DNA of 34,457 bases from an uncultured Gemmiger sp. (GCA_944388245.1 CALXIA010000023.1:1-34457), one strand, 5' to 3'; positions 24,970 through 33,580 are shown, counted from the first letter of the stretch. Numbers and translations are program-made. The notes: a model not told the origin generated them from the sequence alone.

Positions 24970-25317
24970 CTTTTTCAGCGAACGGTCCCAAAGGCATAAA
25001 ATTGTCTGGCGTTTGGCACGCGTTTGGCACAAAGAATGGGACGGCCGGCGTTTGCCTTATCACGGGAAATTGTTACGGCATTGATGTTGATCCTGTGGGG
25101 AACGAGGATTGCTGGGAGGTATCATACAAGCGGTTGCTCCGACCGAACCCAATCTGTATCTGTTTTGAAAAATATTACATTGTTACATTTTTGGCAAAAG
25201 GTAAAAATCTTACGATAAAGCTATCGATTTGTTTCAATTTTCAATGAAATCGGGCAAATCGAACAAAAGTGTTAACTTATTTTAGGCGCTAAATTGTGCG
25301 CGTAACACAAGAACATC
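24970..25317. other. Intergenic stretch without a convincing gene
   Basis: About 350 bases between the tRNA-Thr terminator and the chemoreceptor promoter. It holds a tandem 11-bp repeat, GCGTTTGGCAC twice (25009-25030), and AT-rich sequence further on. One open frame crosses it but begins inside tRNA-Thr and has no ribosome site. It could be a remnant of DNA inserted at the tRNA; nothing proves this. Confidence 0.5.
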
Positions 25318-25346
25318 TTGTCAGGTGTACTAGTTTTATGTATAAT
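25318..25346 (+). promoter_or_regulatory. Promoter of the chemoreceptor gene
   Basis: TTGTCA (25318-25323) and TATAAT (25341-25346) with a 17-bp spacer. It is about 155 bp before the start codon, so the transcript would have a leader of roughly 150 nt. No SigD-type flagellar promoter is evident. Confidence 0.6.
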
Positions 25347-25502
25347 AATAATCAATAATTATTCGCCATCGAATTAAAGGGGGTGCGATAGTTTGCGTTG
25401 CTCTACCGGCTGGAGAATGCTTCGTGCGGCATAAAAGCAGAGAAGGTCGGGAGAACTTATTAAGCAAAAAGATTGCTAATAGTATAAGGCGGAGGGAGAC
25501 TC

Positions 25503-27644
25503 ATGAAAAAAGAATTCAATGTGAACGCAAAAACAGTAAAATTTGGGATTGTTCCCAAAATGCTGCTCGGAATTCTGGCCCCCTTGTTTGTGGTGCTGAT
25601 TGTGATCAGCATTTTCCTGGGGTTGCGGAGTTCTGCTACGGTCAATGAAGTCATGAGTGCTGAACTGGATGCGGAAACCAGAGCGGCAGCATATCAGATA
25701 GAAGCGTTTTTTGATCGGTATTATGGTATTGCCGAGTCACTGGCGGCAAATCAGGCTATCCAGGCCATTATCAGTCAGGATACAGAGGGCGGCGCTGCCA
25801 CGCATGCACAATACGGAGAGTTGTTGGCCATGCTGGAAACCGTGCGTCAGAATAATGCGGAGGACATTGATTATATCTGGGTGTCCGATTTCCGAACGGC
25901 GGAGGTGCTGCAGAACGACGGCACAGTTTTTGGCCCGGATCAGCTGGACTATACGACCCGTTCCTGGTATACCCTGGTTATGGAGCAACAGGAAACGATC
26001 GCTACGGAGGCCTATACCGGCACGAACAGCAACGACATTATGATTACGGTGGCGACCCCTGTGTTTGTCAACGGTTGGATCCAAGGAATCGTAGGAATCG
26101 ATCTCAATATGCAGCACCTTCGCCAGCTGATGGACCAGGTCAAGATTGGTACGGAAGGCTATATTACCCTGTATGATCTGAACAGCCAGATTATCTATCA
26201 CCCGGATGATGCGGTCGTCAATACCAACGCGGCGGACGCGAATTATTCCGAGAATATGCGGAACGCGATCTTGAATAAAGAAGATACCGCGGCCATGCTG
26301 TATACCCGTGGCGCGACGGAATATTACGGCAGCACCGCCCCCGTAGGTTCTGTGGGGTATATGGTACTGGGCGTTATGCAGGTTGGGGAATATACCGCGC
26401 ATACTACTGCAATCCTGCGGATTCAGGTGATCGGGATGGTGGTATGTGGAATTGTGCTGACAGTGATCTGTGTGATCCTGGCGCTGTCCATTACCCGTCC
26501 GCTCAAGCGCCTGGACCGGGTTGTGGGCCGGCTGGCGGATGGAGAACTGGACGTGGAAGTGGATACCCGCGGCCGGGACGAAGTCAGCGAAGTGGGCGCC
26601 AATGTGGAACGGATCGTTCTGCGCCTGAAGGAGTATATCCTGTACATTAACGAGATCTGGGAAGTACTTCACCAGATCGGGGACGGAAATCTTCAGTTTA
26701 CGCTGGAACATGCGTATGCTGGAGAGTTTTCCAAGGTCAAAGAGGCGCTGTTGCATATTCGCGATACCTTGACCGAGACATTGACCAATATTGCCCAATC
26801 GGCAGATCAGGTAAACGCCGGGGCGGACCAGATCGCCAGCGGCGCGCAGGCGCTGGCGCAGGGCGCCACCGAACAGGCGTCCTCGGTTGAGGAGCTTTCC
26901 TCCGCGATCCAGGAGTTGTCTGGTCAGGTGAGCGATGGCGCCGATAAGGCGGCAGAAGTGGGCAAATTCATGGAGCAGATCAAAGAGGAAGTGGAAAAGG
27001 GCAACCATCAGATGGAACAGATGCGCGTCGCCATGAAAGATATCAGCACCCAGTCGGTCGCGATTCGCGGAATTATTAAGACCATTGACGATATCGCGTT
27101 CCAGACCAACATTCTGGCCCTCAACGCAGCTGTGGAGGCAGCCCGTGCCGGCGCGGCCGGAAAGGGTTTTGCCGTGGTGGCGGACGAGGTCCGCAGTCTG
27201 GCGGGCAAGAGCGCGGAAGCCGCCAAAAAGACCAACCAGCTGATCGAGAGTTCGGTACAGGCGGTCAAGCACGGCGAAAGTTTGACCCAGCTGACCGCGG
27301 AGTCGCTGACCATTGTGGCGGACGGTACACGTCAGGTCGTGAATACCATTGAGGGCGTTGCCGTTGCGTATCAAGATCAGGCCAGCCGCATTTCCGAGAT
27401 CGCCAAGGGCGTGGATCAGATCTCCAGCGTGGTTCAGACCAATTCGGCCACGGCGGAACAGAGCGCGGCGGCCAGCGAAGAGCTGTCCGGCCAGGCAAGC
27501 ATGATGCGCGGGCAGGTCGCGCATTTCAAGCTGGGCCAGGATACCGGGTGGGAAGAACCGCCCGCAATGCCGGAACCTCGCGCACCGAAACAGCCGCAAA
27601 TGGCGCACAGCGGTTCAGACGGAGACGGAAAGTATTCTTTCTAA
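25503..27644 (+). CDS. Methyl-accepting chemotaxis protein (dCache receptor)
   Basis: A 713-residue transmembrane receptor that would sense an extracellular ligand and control CheA. In order: cytoplasmic N-terminus, TM1 (about 21-44), a long extracellular domain with the dCache layout ([46 protein letters not shown]), TM2 (about 302-328), HAMP ([23 protein letters not shown]), and a helical signalling domain with the conserved tip [20 protein letters not shown] around residues 528-547. It has no C-terminal CheR-docking pentapeptide. ATG 25503 follows GGAGGGAGAC. No che or flagellar genes are in the window; the ligand is not predictable. Confidence 0.95.
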   Translation: MKKEFNVNAKTVKFGIVPKMLLGILAPLFVVLIVISIFLGLRSSATVNEVMSAELDAETRAAAYQIEAFFDRYYGIAESLAANQAIQAIISQDTEGGAATHAQYGELLAMLETVRQNNAEDIDYIWVSDFRTAEVLQNDGTVFGPDQLDYTTRSWYTLVMEQQETIATEAYTGTNSNDIMITVATPVFVNGWIQGIVGIDLNMQHLRQLMDQVKIGTEGYITLYDLNSQIIYHPDDAVVNTNAADANYSENMRNAILNKEDTAAMLYTRGATEYYGSTAPVGSVGYMVLGVMQVGEYTAHTTAILRIQVIGMVVCGIVLTVICVILALSITRPLKRLDRVVGRLADGELDVEVDTRGRDEVSEVGANVERIVLRLKEYILYINEIWEVLHQIGDGNLQFTLEHAYAGEFSKVKEALLHIRDTLTETLTNIAQSADQVNAGADQIASGAQALAQGATEQASSVEELSSAIQELSGQVSDGADKAAEVGKFMEQIKEEVEKGNHQMEQMRVAMKDISTQSVAIRGIIKTIDDIAFQTNILALNAAVEAARAGAAGKGFAVVADEVRSLAGKSAEAAKKTNQLIESSVQAVKHGESLTQLTAESLTIVADGTRQVVNTIEGVAVAYQDQASRISEIAKGVDQISSVVQTNSATAEQSAAASEELSGQASMMRGQVAHFKLGQDTGWEEPPAMPEPRAPKQPQMAHSGSDGDGKYSF

Positions 27645-27651
27645 AAGCTGA

Positions 27652-27685
27652 AAAACTGCCGGTAAGCTTGCTTGCCGGCAGTTTT
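27652..27685 (+). terminator. Terminator of the chemoreceptor gene
   Basis: An 11-bp perfect stem AAAACTGCCGG/CCGGCAGTTTT with a 12-nt loop, starting 7 bp after the stop and ending in TTTT. Confidence 0.82.
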
Positions 27686-27791
27686 GTGCGTTATCCCGTA
27701 GCAAAGGGCGGGTTTTGTATGTTATACTGAAAAAAACATGCGTGCGCTGCGAAAAACTCTAAAATAATTTGAGGGGGTAGGGGATAGGCGG

Positions 27792-28607
27792 ATGTACCAA
27801 AAATACAGTATCGGCAAGATGGCGTCTCTGCTGGGGATCTCGTCCGAGGCGATTCGCTACTATGAAAGCAAGGACATCATCCGGCCGCTGCGAGATCCGG
27901 AAACCGGATATCGCTATTACAGCACCTGGGATTTCCACATGCTGCTGCGGGCGCGGCATTACCAGAAATACGGCTTTTCTCTGGAGGAGGTCAGCGAACT
28001 GTTCCGCAGCCGTGAGTTGTCCTTTATCCAGGACCGCCTCCACGACCAGGAAGCCGTGATCGAGCGTGAGATCGTGTACCAGATGAATCTGCTCAAACGT
28101 ATCCGGCAGAGCCAGCAGATGATCCAGGATGCGCGCCAGAGCGTGGGGCAGTACAAACTGGCCCAACGCCCCGGTATTTTTCGCACCAATACGCAGAAAA
28201 ATTATACCCTTTTTAAGGAAAAAGCCCAGCTGGACCGTATTGAAGAATGGGTGGAAAAAGAGCCGTTTGTTTATTCCTGCGCGGTGTTTTATGAGGCGAA
28301 CATCCGGGCAGGGGACTCTCACTTTGATTTCGGTATGGGGTTGAACGAGGAGTATGCCGAATTTCTCCGGGTCCGGGAGGGGCCCGGGGTGCAGTATTAT
28401 CCGCCCTGCCTTTGTGTGCATACCTGCGTGCCTTCCCGGTCCGGGCAGTATTTGACCCTGGACAATCTGGAGGAAGGTCTGGCCTGGCTGCGGCGGAACG
28501 GGTTGGCCCTGGCGGGGGACGTGGTCACCCAGGTGGTCTGCATGACCAAGCCGGAGGATGAGTATTTCAACTGGCATATTGTTTGGTTCCCAGTGGCGCC
28601 GCCCTAA
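27792..28607 (+). CDS. MerR-family regulator with C-terminal effector domain
   Basis: A 271-residue protein beginning YSIGKMASLLGISSEAIRYYESKDIIRP, the classic MerR winged helix (residues 5-75, with YRYYSTWDF), then a dimer coiled coil (about 80-125), and a C-terminal region of about 140 residues resembling GyrI-like ligand-binding domains. This is the BmrR/TipA arrangement: sensing an organic molecule, not a metal. No Cys cluster for metal binding is seen. It lies directly upstream of the SDR-transporter operon, whose promoter has a 19-bp spacer with a dyad, so activation of those genes is likely. Start ATG 27792 follows a G-rich site (GGGGGTAGGGG). Confidence 0.88.
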   Translation: MYQKYSIGKMASLLGISSEAIRYYESKDIIRPLRDPETGYRYYSTWDFHMLLRARHYQKYGFSLEEVSELFRSRELSFIQDRLHDQEAVIEREIVYQMNLLKRIRQSQQMIQDARQSVGQYKLAQRPGIFRTNTQKNYTLFKEKAQLDRIEEWVEKEPFVYSCAVFYEANIRAGDSHFDFGMGLNEEYAEFLRVREGPGVQYYPPCLCVHTCVPSRSGQYLTLDNLEEGLAWLRRNGLALAGDVVTQVVCMTKPEDEYFNWHIVWFPVAPP

Positions 28608-28617
28608 TCTTATCGCG

Positions 28618-28666
28618 AAACGCGCCGGATTTCTTGTCACTTTTGACAGGAAATCCGGCGCGTTTT
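28618..28666 (+). terminator. Terminator of the merR gene
   Basis: A perfect 15-bp stem AAACGCGCCGGATTT with complement, with an inner TGTCA/TGACA pairing, ending in TTTTCTT; 11 bp after the stop. Confidence 0.85.
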
Positions 28667-28682
28667 CTTGCAAAATGCCTGC

Positions 28683-28713
28683 TTGACATTCAAACGCCTT
28701 GAATCCCTATACT
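28683..28713 (+). promoter_or_regulatory. MerR-type promoter of the SDR-MFS operon (19-bp spacer)
   Basis: TTGACA (28683-28688) and TATACT (28708-28713) are separated by 19 bp, longer than the optimal 17. Overlong spacers of 19-20 bp are the hallmark of promoters activated by MerR proteins through DNA distortion. Confidence 0.72.
28688..28704. promoter_or_regulatory. MerR operator dyad
   Basis: The perfect inverted repeat ATTCAA-ACGCC-TTGAAT lies inside the 19-bp spacer, exactly where MerR regulators bind. The merR gene ends 80 bp upstream. Confidence 0.7.
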
Positions 28714-28830
28714 ATTTGGCGGAAACAGATCGATCCTCCCACCGGATGGGCCCCCGGTATGAGGATCTCTCTTTTGGCTAAGATTGTTAAAATCAAAACG
28801 TTATAAAACGAACAAAGGAGCGAGGTTGCA

Positions 28831-29613
28831 ATGAGTCAGGAAAAGAAGGTCGTGCTGATCACCGGCGCCGCTATGGGGCAGGGCCGTGCGCACGCGGTCA
28901 AGTATGCGCAGAACGGGTTTGACGTGGTGCTGGCGGATATGCTGGATGTGGAGGATCCCCGGTTCCAGGAGACCATCCGGGAGCTGAACGGCCTGGGCGC
29001 CGAAGTGCTGGCGGTCAAAGCCAACGTGTGCAGCACTCCGGATATGGAGAAGCTGTTCGCGGACGCCTGGGAAAAGTTCGGCCGGCTGGACGTGGTCATC
29101 GCCAATGCCGGCGTGATCAACTTCGGCAACACCTGGGAACTCACCGACGCGCAGGTGGAAAAGGTCATCAACATTGACCTGATCGGTACCTGGCGCACCG
29201 ACAAATATGCCACCCAGTACATGCTCAAGCAGGGCTTCGGGCGGATCATCAACATCTCCTCCACCAGCGGCCTGTACGGCACCCCCAAGCTGGCCACCTA
29301 TTGCATGGCGAAGTGGGGCGTGCTGGGCCTGACCAAGACCCTGGCCAAGGAAGTGGGCAGCAAGGGTATCATCGTGAACGCTTTGTGCCCCACCAAGGTC
29401 AAGACCCCCATGTGCGAGACCCAGGACTATGTGGAGTTCATCAATGAACTTACCGGCAAGCATTTTGCGGACTATAAAGAGATGTACGCCGGCGTGCCTT
29501 TCCTGGATGTGGAGGACATCTCCGATATGGTCTACTGGCTGGGCACCAGCCGCGCGGCCGGCAAGTTCAACGGCCGGGATGTGGCGCTGGATCTGGGCAC
29601 GCTGCAGTGCTGA
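28831..29613 (+). CDS. Short-chain dehydrogenase/reductase (SDR)
   Basis: A 260-residue NAD(P)-dependent oxidoreductase of the classical SDR family. It has the cofactor loop TGAAMGQGRAHA (residues 12-23), the NAG motif (VIANAGVI), the Ser in NISSTSG, and the catalytic YCMAK pair. The GQGRAHAV form of the first loop resembles the carveol-dehydrogenase and mycofactocin-coupled SDR group; no mycofactocin genes are present here. ATG 28831 follows AAAGGAGCGAGG. It is followed after 27 bp by an OFA-type transporter, so the likely job is oxidising or reducing an alcohol/ketone that is taken up or exported. The substrate is unknown. Confidence 0.92.
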   Translation: MSQEKKVVLITGAAMGQGRAHAVKYAQNGFDVVLADMLDVEDPRFQETIRELNGLGAEVLAVKANVCSTPDMEKLFADAWEKFGRLDVVIANAGVINFGNTWELTDAQVEKVINIDLIGTWRTDKYATQYMLKQGFGRIINISSTSGLYGTPKLATYCMAKWGVLGLTKTLAKEVGSKGIIVNALCPTKVKTPMCETQDYVEFINELTGKHFADYKEMYAGVPFLDVEDISDMVYWLGTSRAAGKFNGRDVALDLGTLQC

Positions 29614-29640
29614 GGATAATTTGAGAGGAGAATCGGAATC

Positions 29641-30861
29641 ATGACCGTTACCAAATCGACCCGTTGGCGTGTTTTTGCGGGCGTCTGGCTGCAGAGTCTG
29701 TTCACTTCGGCCACCGCCTATTTCAGCCTGTTCTGCATCCCGCTGACCACCCAGTTCGGCTGGAGCGACTCGGACTTCGCGCTGGCATATACCATCTATA
29801 TGTTTGTCTACTGTGCGGTGGGCTTCATCGGCGGCTCGCTGGCCGAGAAACTCAGCCCCCGCATCACCATCTACATCGGCCTGTGCCTGTTTGCCGGCGG
29901 CTGGTTCCTGACCGGCTTTGCCACCACCATCCCGCAGCTGTATATCTTCTATGGCCTGCTGGCCGGCGCGGGCGGCGGCATGATCTATCCCGCCTGCCTG
30001 CCCACCGCCCTCAAGTGGTTCCCGGACCGCTCCGGCTCTATCTCCGGCCTGGTGCAGGCCGGCGCCTCCTGCGGCCCCTTCATCATGAGCCCCATCGCCC
30101 AGGCGATGATCGACTCACTGGGCGCGCAGATGACCTGCCGGATCCTGGGCATTGTGTTCCTGATCGGCGTGGGCGCTGTGGCCTGGATGATCGTTCCCTG
30201 CCCGGAAGGCTGGCTGCCGGAAGGCTGGAAGCCCTCCGAGAGCCAGGCAAAGGTTCTGAAGTCCCGGGATTATAACCTGGGTCAGATGGTCAAGACCCCG
30301 GTGTTCTGGGTGCTGCTGGTCATGTTTATCTTTGCCAACGCGGCCGGCACCATGATGGTCTCCTTCACCAGCCCTATTGCCCAGCGCCAGGTGGGCCAGG
30401 ACGCCATGACCGCCGCCCTCTGCGTGTCCATCATGACCCTGTCCAACATGTGCGGACGGATCGGTTTCGGTTTCATCTATGATATTTTGAAAGGCTGGAA
30501 GAGCCTGATCCTGCTGATGCTCATCAACGGCGCCTCCATGCTGCTGCTGACCCAGGCCACCACCCTGCCGTTCTTCATCCTCTGCGTGGTGCTGGTGGGC
30601 TTCTCCTTCGGCGGCCTGCTGGTGGTCTTTGCCCCGATGGTCCGTCTGATCTTCGGCTCCAAGTACTACAACCGGAACTATGGCCTGATCTTCATCGGCT
30701 ACGGCATCGGCGCCTTTGTAGGCCCCAAGATCAGCGCCTATTTCTACGATACCACCGGCCAGTATACCCTGGGCTTTGTGGGGTCCGCGATCCTGGCGGT
30801 CGCCGCCATCGTGCTGATCCTGATCGCGCAGAAGATGGCTGAAAAGATGACCCGCTCCTGA
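29641..30861 (+). CDS. MFS transporter, OFA (oxalate/formate antiporter-like) family
   Basis: A 406-residue membrane protein with about 12 hydrophobic helices, starting at ATG 29641 after GAGAGGAG. Segments such as YGLLAGAGGGMIYPACLP, LKWFPDRSGSISGL and QMVKTPVFWVLL at the start of the second half are typical of the OFA branch of the major facilitator superfamily, which carries small carboxylates and other anions. It is co-transcribed with the SDR. Many OFA proteins are linked to enzymes for the same substrate, so it probably imports the SDR substrate or exports its product. Confidence 0.9.
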   Translation: MTVTKSTRWRVFAGVWLQSLFTSATAYFSLFCIPLTTQFGWSDSDFALAYTIYMFVYCAVGFIGGSLAEKLSPRITIYIGLCLFAGGWFLTGFATTIPQLYIFYGLLAGAGGGMIYPACLPTALKWFPDRSGSISGLVQAGASCGPFIMSPIAQAMIDSLGAQMTCRILGIVFLIGVGAVAWMIVPCPEGWLPEGWKPSESQAKVLKSRDYNLGQMVKTPVFWVLLVMFIFANAAGTMMVSFTSPIAQRQVGQDAMTAALCVSIMTLSNMCGRIGFGFIYDILKGWKSLILLMLINGASMLLLTQATTLPFFILCVVLVGFSFGGLLVVFAPMVRLIFGSKYYNRNYGLIFIGYGIGAFVGPKISAYFYDTTGQYTLGFVGSAILAVAAIVLILIAQKMAEKMTRS

Positions 30862-30887
30862 CGGTCTGTACCAAATACCAAATTACG

Positions 30888-30926
30888 CCGCGGGGCGGTA
30901 TGGCAAAAGGCCATGCCGCCCCGCGG
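30888..30926 (+). terminator. Terminator of the SDR-MFS operon
   Basis: A very stable hairpin: CCGCGGGGCGG with perfect complement plus an inner ATGGC/GCCAT pairing and an A-rich loop; TATTT follows. It starts 26 bp past the transporter stop. Confidence 0.75.
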
Positions 30927-30981
30927 TATTTATGTTCAGCCCCTTTCCGGGAACAGCCTCATTGTTTTTCCAGGTTTTCCC

Positions 30982-31010
30982 TTGCCTTGCCCCCAAAAGC
31001 GTGGTAAAAT
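30982..31010 (+). promoter_or_regulatory. Candidate promoter of the tetR gene
   Basis: TTGCCT (30982-30987) and TAAAAT (31005-31010) with a 17-bp spacer, 51 bp before the ATG. A second -10-like TGTATAAT at 31034-31041 has no good -35. Confidence 0.5.
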
Positions 31011-31061
31011 AAAAACAAATTCTTTGTATTGTATGTATAATGCCGGGGGAGGGAAGAAGCA

Positions 31062-31670
31062 ATGCCCAGGGTGGCCTATTCGGAGGAGGAAAAGCGCCGT
31101 GTCCGGGAACAGCTGATCTCCACCGGGCTGGAGCTGATGGGCCGTCAGGGGATCCAGCACACCACGGTGGAGCAGATCTACACGGCGGTGGGCATCTCCC
31201 GCACCTTTTTCTACTCCTTCTTTCCCACCAAGGAGGATCTGGTAGTGGAGACCCTTTACCTGCAGCAGCCCCGGATCCTGGCCTTTGCCCGCCGCCTTGC
31301 CGGGGACCCGGCCCTCAGCTGGCGCCAGGCCTTTTATACCTTTCTGCGCGCCTGCTGCTATGGCGAACAGAACGGCATCGCGGTACTCACGGTGGAGGAA
31401 CAGCAGAAGATCTTCCGCCGTCTGTCGCCGGAGAGTTATGCCGCCTTCCGGGACAAGCAGGCGCTTTTGTTCGGCCGCATCCTGGAATGTTTCGGCATCC
31501 GGGCCGACCGGGAGCGGATTGCCCTGTTCACCAATCTGAGCCTGACCGCCATGATCGTGCGCCGGGCCATTCCCGAGACCCTGCCGCTGTTCGTGCCCGA
31601 AGCGGCCGACGCCACGGTGGAATTTCAGATCAACGCCATTGTGGACGCAATGGAAAAACTGCGCGGCTGA
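31062..31670 (+). CDS. TetR-family transcriptional regulator
   Basis: A 202-residue protein starting at ATG 31062 after GGGGGAGGGAAG. The N-terminal helix-turn-helix is clear: LISTGLELMGRQGIQHTTVE then IYTAVGISRTFFYSFFPTKEDL (about residues 18-60), as in TetR repressors. The helical C-terminal two thirds is the variable ligand-binding part. It may control itself or the SDR-MFS operon upstream, but no operator of its own is evident. A longer overlapping frame in another phase (31040-31795) is a GC-bias shadow. Confidence 0.9.
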   Translation: MPRVAYSEEEKRRVREQLISTGLELMGRQGIQHTTVEQIYTAVGISRTFFYSFFPTKEDLVVETLYLQQPRILAFARRLAGDPALSWRQAFYTFLRACCYGEQNGIAVLTVEEQQKIFRRLSPESYAAFRDKQALLFGRILECFGIRADRERIALFTNLSLTAMIVRRAIPETLPLFVPEAADATVEFQINAIVDAMEKLRG

Positions 31671-31678
31671 CCACTTTT

Positions 31679-31711
31679 TCCGTCCGGAGCCCGTCTTTGG
31701 ACGGAGTTTTT
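31679..31711 (+). terminator. Terminator of the tetR gene
   Basis: A 7-bp perfect stem TCCGTCC/GGACGGA with a 13-nt loop followed by TTTTTT shortly after. AT-rich sequence follows for about 50 bp. Confidence 0.72.
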
Positions 31712-31844
31712 TATCGGCTATATAAAAATAAAAAATATAAAATATCTTTATTTATTCGCAGGCCATTGGCTGCCGTACCCGCCGTACTGCGGTGAAATCT
31801 TCGCCGCATAGAGAAACATCCAAGCGATCAGGAGGTAACAAGAC

Positions 31845-32330
31845 ATGGGATTTTTCCGCAATCTGTTCCAGGGTCCGCAGGTGGACCAGTCCAAAAGCGA
31901 CGCCAACGCCCGCCGGATGCGCCAGTTGTTTGACGGTGTGGTGGAAAACGGCGGCCGCTACCGGCTGATCTTCGGCTATACCGAGGACGTGAGCCGCTTC
32001 AACTACGGCTTTGTACATGGCAGCAAGACCAAGATCGGCAACCTGATCGTGGGCTGGAACGAGGCCGACGAGACCATCGTGGTGGTGCCCACCGTGCCGG
32101 ATCTTTCCAGCTGCGGGGAACCGGTCACATATCGCCGGTCCGACATCCGCAAGGCCGTCCGCGCCAAGTATCCCACCGACGCCTTCACCATCTACCCGGA
32201 GGGGAAGGGCTATCTCGCCATCAACGCCTATGACTGGCTGGAGGATGAGAGCCTGTATGTCTATGTGTCCCAGGAAGAGGAACTGGCTGCTTTTACCGAC
32301 TTTTTTGTCAACCGCTATACCAAAAAATAA
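31845..32330 (+). CDS. Conserved-looking protein of unknown function
   Basis: A 161-residue soluble protein starting at ATG 31845 after a consensus AGGAGGTAAC. It begins MGFFRNLFQGPQVDQSK, a short amphipathic start like that of some small Firmicute proteins, then alternating strands (RYRLIFGYTEDV, NLIVGWNEADETIVVVPTVP, LYVYVSQEEEL). There is no signal peptide, no membrane segment and a single Cys. I do not recognise the family. It is followed after 15 bp by the gene with a DUF1266-like region, so the two form an operon. Between the tetR terminator and this gene lies a 9-bp hairpin (31788-31808) with no T-run. Confidence 0.72.
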   Translation: MGFFRNLFQGPQVDQSKSDANARRMRQLFDGVVENGGRYRLIFGYTEDVSRFNYGFVHGSKTKIGNLIVGWNEADETIVVVPTVPDLSSCGEPVTYRRSDIRKAVRAKYPTDAFTIYPEGKGYLAINAYDWLEDESLYVYVSQEEELAAFTDFFVNRYTKK

Positions 32331-32345
32331 TGGAGGAAACCCGTC

Positions 32346-33500
32346 ATGATCGATTTCGACGAGATCAACCGCCGTGCCCGGGCGGCGAAGGAAAATGCCT
32401 CCGCCAGCCTGAAAGAGATGGAAAAGCGTCTGGAGGAACCCGCGCCAAAGCCGGAACAGCCGGCCGAGGAATCCGCAGCCCGCGAGCCGGAGCCGCCGCC
32501 CCGGGTGGAGATGTTCGGTCAGAGCTTTTCCCCGGAGGACCTGGCCGGTCTTGTGGCCAATCAGGCACAGCTGCAGCAGATGGTGGACCAGAAGGTGGCC
32601 GAGGCGGCTGCCGGGAATCTGAATTTTATGATGGAACAGCTGCTGGGAGAGGACATGGGGGTGCTGATGGCCGCCATGGAGACCCTGTCCGCCGGGGAGG
32701 AGGAGGACTGGGAAGAAGAACCCTTTGACGAAGCCCGGGAACAGGAACTGTATACCCTGCTGGAGGACACCATGGCCCGCCTGGACGCGCTGCCGGAACC
32801 GGAGCCGGTCGCGTATGGCAAGGACGAAGTCCGCTGGGAGCGGTTCGGGGTCCTGCTGTCCGGCCTGATCTCCCGGCTGAACGATCACGCGCTGGACGAA
32901 CTGGATGTGGAAGAACATCTGCCGGTCATGGAGCAGAAGATCGCCTCGCTGGTGCGGGGCTCCTGGGGCATCAGCGGCCGCAGCGAACTGCTGGAGATGC
33001 TGCGCTACCTGAGCCGGGAAGGCTATACCCTGCGCTATCAGCTGTACGCGGAGGCGGATTCGCCAAACGAACTGCTGGAAGGGGAGGAGGACGAGGAGGA
33101 ACAGGCCAACATTGCCCGGGCCTGGCGGTTTGCCCGGCGCTACCGGGACCGGTATTCCCCGGCCTTTATGACCGGATGGGATGTGGGCCGGGCGGCCATG
33201 CTCACCCGATGGGGGGCCTATCTGGGCTGGCTCACCGAAAACGAGGCGGTGGGCATTTTGTGGGAGCTGTCCCAGAAGGCCGCCGAAGAATTGACCGGCT
33301 GGCGGGAGTTCGCCTGCTCCTACCTGTTCGGCGGCTTGATGTGGAAGATGCTCTGTGGGGACAGTGCTGCCGCCAGTTACCTGGGCAGTCTGGCGGATGC
33401 GGCCACCGATCTGCTGGCCGGCGGCGGAGATCGTCCCGGCGGCCAGTGGCGGGCCTGTCCCTGGCCGGCCCGCCGTCCCATCGGCTTTTCGCAGCATTAA
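32346..33500 (+). CDS. DUF1266-like protein with acidic N-terminal region
   Basis: A 384-residue cytosolic protein starting at ATG 32346 behind GGAGG. The N-terminal 150 residues are rich in Glu, Pro and Ala, with a likely coiled coil (INRRARAAKENASASLKEME) and acidic runs. The C-terminal half (from about residue 215) has the Trp/Arg-rich pattern of DUF1266: LRYLSREGYTLRYQLYAE, ARAWRFARRY, FMTGWDVGRAAMLTRWGAYL, GWLTENEAVGIL and YLFGGLMWK. The DUF1266 region has no known reaction. It is co-transcribed with the preceding unknown gene and ended by a terminator. The family call is moderate. Confidence 0.75.
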   Translation: MIDFDEINRRARAAKENASASLKEMEKRLEEPAPKPEQPAEESAAREPEPPPRVEMFGQSFSPEDLAGLVANQAQLQQMVDQKVAEAAAGNLNFMMEQLLGEDMGVLMAAMETLSAGEEEDWEEEPFDEAREQELYTLLEDTMARLDALPEPEPVAYGKDEVRWERFGVLLSGLISRLNDHALDELDVEEHLPVMEQKIASLVRGSWGISGRSELLEMLRYLSREGYTLRYQLYAEADSPNELLEGEEDEEEQANIARAWRFARRYRDRYSPAFMTGWDVGRAAMLTRWGAYLGWLTENEAVGILWELSQKAAEELTGWREFACSYLFGGLMWKMLCGDSAAASYLGSLADAATDLLAGGGDRPGGQWRACPWPARRPIGFSQH

Positions 33501-33506
33501 ACCTGT

Positions 33507-33546
33507 GCGCCCCGCTCTGTGCCTGTCGCAGCGCGGGGCGCTTTTT
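33507..33546 (+). terminator. Terminator of the DUF1266 operon
   Basis: A perfect 9-bp stem GCGCCCCGC/GCGGGGCGC with inner CTG/CAG pairing, followed by TTTTT. Confidence 0.82.
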
Positions 33547-33571
33547 GTCCGGTGCGCGCTGCGACAAAAGG

Positions 33572-33580
33572 TGGTATAAT
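33572..33580 (+). promoter_or_regulatory. Possible extended -10 promoter of the helicase gene
   Basis: TGGTATAAT is an extended -10 (TGnTATAAT) 39 bp before the helicase ATG; no good -35 lies at the right distance. Confidence 0.4.

Noticed and set aside
25370-25500. c-di-GMP riboswitch in the chemoreceptor leader
   Set aside because: The conserved cores of GEMM-I and class II could not be found by eye.
25737-27608. Minus-strand 623-codon frame opposite the chemoreceptor
   Set aside because: Shadow of a gene with unmistakable receptor domains.
31040-31795. 251-codon plus-strand frame overlapping tetR
   Set aside because: Out-of-phase, Gly/Pro/Arg-rich, runs through the tetR terminator; tetR has the ribosome site and helix-turn-helix.
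31752-33497. Minus-strand 581-codon frame opposite the DUF1266 operon
   Set aside because: Low-complexity Gly/His/Gln shadow with no start signals.
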